Shown: one piece after another, positions 61,967-64,000 of the stretch
Layout of the letters: every line of letters begins with the position of its first letter
How positions within the stretch are numbered: position 1 is the first letter of the stretch
Origin: Flavobacteriales bacterium ALC-1
GTDB lineage: Bacteria; Bacteroidota; Bacteroidia; Flavobacteriales; Flavobacteriaceae
Assembly (NCBI GenBank): GCA_000171875.1
Contig: ABHI01000001.1
Coordinates: 507,001-571,000, forward strand
DNA length: 64,000 nucleotides
Direction: 5' to 3'
The notes under the pieces: model-generated
Seen by the model: the letters and a program-made list of their open reading frames with translations, nothing else
What the model was told of the DNA's origin: nothing
Databases searched by the model: none
Translations under genes and position numbers: made by a program

Positions 61967-64000
61967 ATGAAAAATTTATTAATACTACTATGTTTAGTAG
62001 TAGCAGGTAATTCCTTTGCTCAAATTAAAATGCAAGGTGTCGTTAAAGATAGTATTGGAAAGCCTTTGGAGTTGGCCAATGTTATTGCAATTAATCAAGA
62101 CACTAAGGCTTTAGAATCTTATGCCATTACTAATGACAAGGGTAAGTATATTTTGTCTTTAGGCAAAAATGGTAAATATACTATTCAAGTAAGTTATATA
62201 GGTTTAAAGTCATTAAGTCAAGCTGTTTCTACAGCGGAAGTTGATATTAATAAAGACTTTACACTTTTACCAGACAATTCTTTAGATGCTGTTGAGCTTA
62301 CCTATGAAATGCCTGTAACAATCAAAGGAGACACATTAATCTACAATGCCGATTCTTTTAAAAATGGGTCCGAACGAAAATTAGAAGATGTCTTAAAAAA
62401 ATTGCCTGGAGTAGAAATAAATGCAGACGGAAAAATTGAAGTTGAAGGGAAAGAAGTGAACAAGTTAATGGTAAATGGTAAAGACTTTTTTGATGGAGAT
62501 ACAAAGTTAGCCACAAAAAACATTCCTTCTGACGCTGTAGATAAAGTGCAAGTGTTACGTAATTATGCAGAAGTTGGTCAGTTACGCGGAGTACAAAATA
62601 ACCAAGACAACGTTGCCATAAACATTAAACTTAAAGAAGGAAAAGAAAATTTCTGGTTTGGTGATATAACGGCTGGAGGAGGTGCAGCACCTTCACCAAA
62701 TGATGAGTTATACTTAGTACAACCTAAATTATTTTACTACAGTCCTAAATACAGCATTAACCTTATTGGAGATTTCAATAATATTGGTGAAGTCGCTTTA
62801 ACCAATAGAGATGTAAGAAATTTTGGTGGTGGCTTCAGGCTTCCAAGTAACAATAGTGGTACAAGTATTAATTTAGGTGATAATGGTCTTAGAGGTTTAA
62901 CAAGTGTAGCTAATTCACAAGAAGTTATCTCTAAATTAGGAGCTACAAACTTTAGCTATTCGCCTAATAAGGCTTTAGATTTAAGCGGATTCTTAATTTA
63001 CAAAAGTAGTCGATTAAGAACTCGAGAAGCGAGTTTTGTAGATTATATTGAGGTTGAAGATGATCCCAATACACCTATCGACGAATCTGCTAATCTTCCA
63101 CCAGATGAAGCTACAGAACAAACTGGCAAAGAGGCGACTAATCAATTTCTTGCTAAATTAAGTGCGCAATATAAACCTAATGCTAATAATCAGTTGAATT
63201 ATGATGTTTTAGCTCGAATTTCTGATGACCAAGAAAAACAAAACCTATTTTCTTCTGTTGTAGGTAACACTGATCAGTTAAATGAAGCTAAGCCATATAG
63301 TATTAATCAGAATGTAAACTATTATTACACGCTTAATGAAAATAACATTTTTGCATTTGAAGCACAGCATTTATTAAAAGACGAAGATCCTTTTTATAAT
63401 GCTCAATTAGTAAATGACCCAACAAACAATAATGATCCGGATCCTAGTAACAGAGATGCTTTTGATAATACTGCTGCAGGTTTAGGCTTAGATCAAGATC
63501 AGTTTGGATATAATCTAAATCAAGAAAGACGTGTTAAGTCTAATCAATTAGATGCCAAGTTAGATTATTACAATATTTTGAATACAAAGAGTAATATCAA
63601 CCTAACTCTAGGTACGATTTTAAGCAAACAAGATTTTAACTCTAATATCTTTCAATTTTTAGATGATGGCTCAACGCTTAATCCAATTCCAACAGGACAA
63701 GATGATGACGGCAATGATTTCGTAAATGTAAATGATACACAGTATAATTTCAGTGATGTGTATTTAGGAGTACACTATAGATTTAAAACAGGTAAATTCA
63801 CCTTTACTCCAGGGTTTTCAATACATGCTTATGGAAACAAGAATACACAGTTTGGTAAAACTTATGAGGATAATTTCTTTAGACTATTACCAGATTTTGA
63901 AACACGTATTCAGTTTAAAAAGAGTGAGAATTTAACTTTACGTTATAACATGCGAAACTCTTTTACAGATGTGACGAGTTTAGCACAAGGTTTAGTATTA
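61967..64000 (+). CDS. TonB-dependent-receptor-like outer-membrane beta-barrel protein (partial, runs off right edge)
   Basis: 678 codons from ATG 61967 without a stop before the window ends. Signal peptide about 1-19 (VAGNSFAQ). Residues about 22-105 are a carboxypeptidase-regulatory-like domain (GVVKDSIGKPLELANVIAIN), then a plug-like domain (LEDVLKKLPGVEINADGKIE, then KDFFDGDTKLATKNIPSDAV). Barrel strands follow from about 215. It lies 106 bases after the third GLPGLI gene, a common pairing. The ligand is unknown. Confidence 0.9.
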   Translation, partial: MKNLLILLCLVVAGNSFAQIKMQGVVKDSIGKPLELANVIAINQDTKALESYAITNDKGKYILSLGKNGKYTIQVSYIGLKSLSQAVSTAEVDINKDFTLLPDNSLDAVELTYEMPVTIKGDTLIYNADSFKNGSERKLEDVLKKLPGVEINADGKIEVEGKEVNKLMVNGKDFFDGDTKLATKNIPSDAVDKVQVLRNYAEVGQLRGVQNNQDNVAINIKLKEGKENFWFGDITAGGGAAPSPNDELYLVQPKLFYYSPKYSINLIGDFNNIGEVALTNRDVRNFGGGFRLPSNNSGTSINLGDNGLRGLTSVANSQEVISKLGATNFSYSPNKALDLSGFLIYKSSRLRTREASFVDYIEVEDDPNTPIDESANLPPDEATEQTGKEATNQFLAKLSAQYKPNANNQLNYDVLARISDDQEKQNLFSSVVGNTDQLNEAKPYSINQNVNYYYTLNENNIFAFEAQHLLKDEDPFYNAQLVNDPTNNNDPDPSNRDAFDNTAAGLGLDQDQFGYNLNQERRVKSNQLDAKLDYYNILNTKSNINLTLGTILSKQDFNSNIFQFLDDGSTLNPIPTGQDDDGNDFVNVNDTQYNFSDVYLGVHYRFKTGKFTFTPGFSIHAYGNKNTQFGKTYEDNFFRLLPDFETRIQFKKSENLTLRYNMRNSFTDVTSLAQGLVL

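Noticed and set aside
1..64000. CRISPR array, tRNA or rRNA genes, insertion sequences, phage genes
   Set aside because: No regularly spaced repeats, no cloverleaf or rRNA stretches noticed, and no transposase, integrase or phage protein among the reading frames.

Overview
The window comes from a Bacteroidota chromosome, almost certainly family Flavobacteriaceae. The evidence is low GC content, gliding genes (gldA, gldB, gldC), type IX secretion sorting tails, three GLPGLI proteins, DUF3857 proteins, flavobacterial-style AroA and DnaG, and many promoters of the Bacteroidota form TAnnTTTG. The genus is not determined; a marine flavobacterium is a guess. I see no rRNA, tRNA, CRISPR array, insertion sequence, phage or plasmid gene. 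Apart from one cassette-like segment near 13.1-13.9 kb, this is ordinary core chromosome.

Layout. 1-9041 (minus strand): a phenylacetate catabolism operon, paaE-A-B-C-D, a VOC protein, paaG, a PLP-dependent dehydratase, paaH, paaI and paaJ (running off the left edge), preceded by a TetR-family regulator and a perfect palindromic operator. 9.1-18.3 kb: a patchwork of small accessory genes (rhodanese, DUF4230, lipoproteins, SGNH hydrolase, TfoX-like, SRPBCC, a frameshifted DUF6326-like membrane gene between inverted repeats, UPF0303, YtcJ-like amidohydrolase, GNAT) and two paralogous secreted proteins of unknown function. 18.3-23.2 kb: gldC-gldB diverging from nadE, an atypical response regulator, and dnaG. 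23.3-27 kb: an ECF sigma factor / membrane regulator / outer-membrane protein operon and a polyprenyl synthase. 27-33.2 kb: two T9SS cargo proteins, rlmN, queA, aroA and a MazG-like enzyme. 33.2-39.2 kb: three tandem DUF3857 proteins. 39.3-45.9 kb: a membrane hydrolase, dtd, rsgA, and an aromatic amino acid operon (pheA, aminotransferase, tyrA, DAHP synthase-chorismate mutase). 46-50.6 kb: gldA, a GIN-domain lipoprotein, a PagL-like deacylase, metK. 50.6-58.1 kb: S9 peptidase, APP1-like phosphatase, deoxynucleoside kinase, an unknown secreted protein, a two-component system. 58.1-64 kb: an SGNH protein, three GLPGLI proteins and the start of a TonB-receptor-like barrel.

The strongest observations are regulatory RNAs. 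Upstream of pheA is a complete transcription attenuator: a 16-residue leader peptide (MNISRTYYNWFYFFFS) rich in Tyr, Phe and Trp, an antiterminator segment and a terminator touching the pheA start. Upstream of metK is a sequence matching the SAM-II riboswitch, lying just after a TAnnTTTG promoter and overlapped by a long alternative nested hairpin. Also notable: a LuxR-type regulator whose phosphoacceptor Asp is Glu, a DnaG lacking all four zinc ligands, a mosaic (gene-conversion-like) pair of DUF3857 genes, a possible autoregulatory ECF promoter, and a triple 10-bp-spaced TTAAC repeat beside a histidine kinase gene. All functional statements rest on reading motifs by eye; no database search was run.
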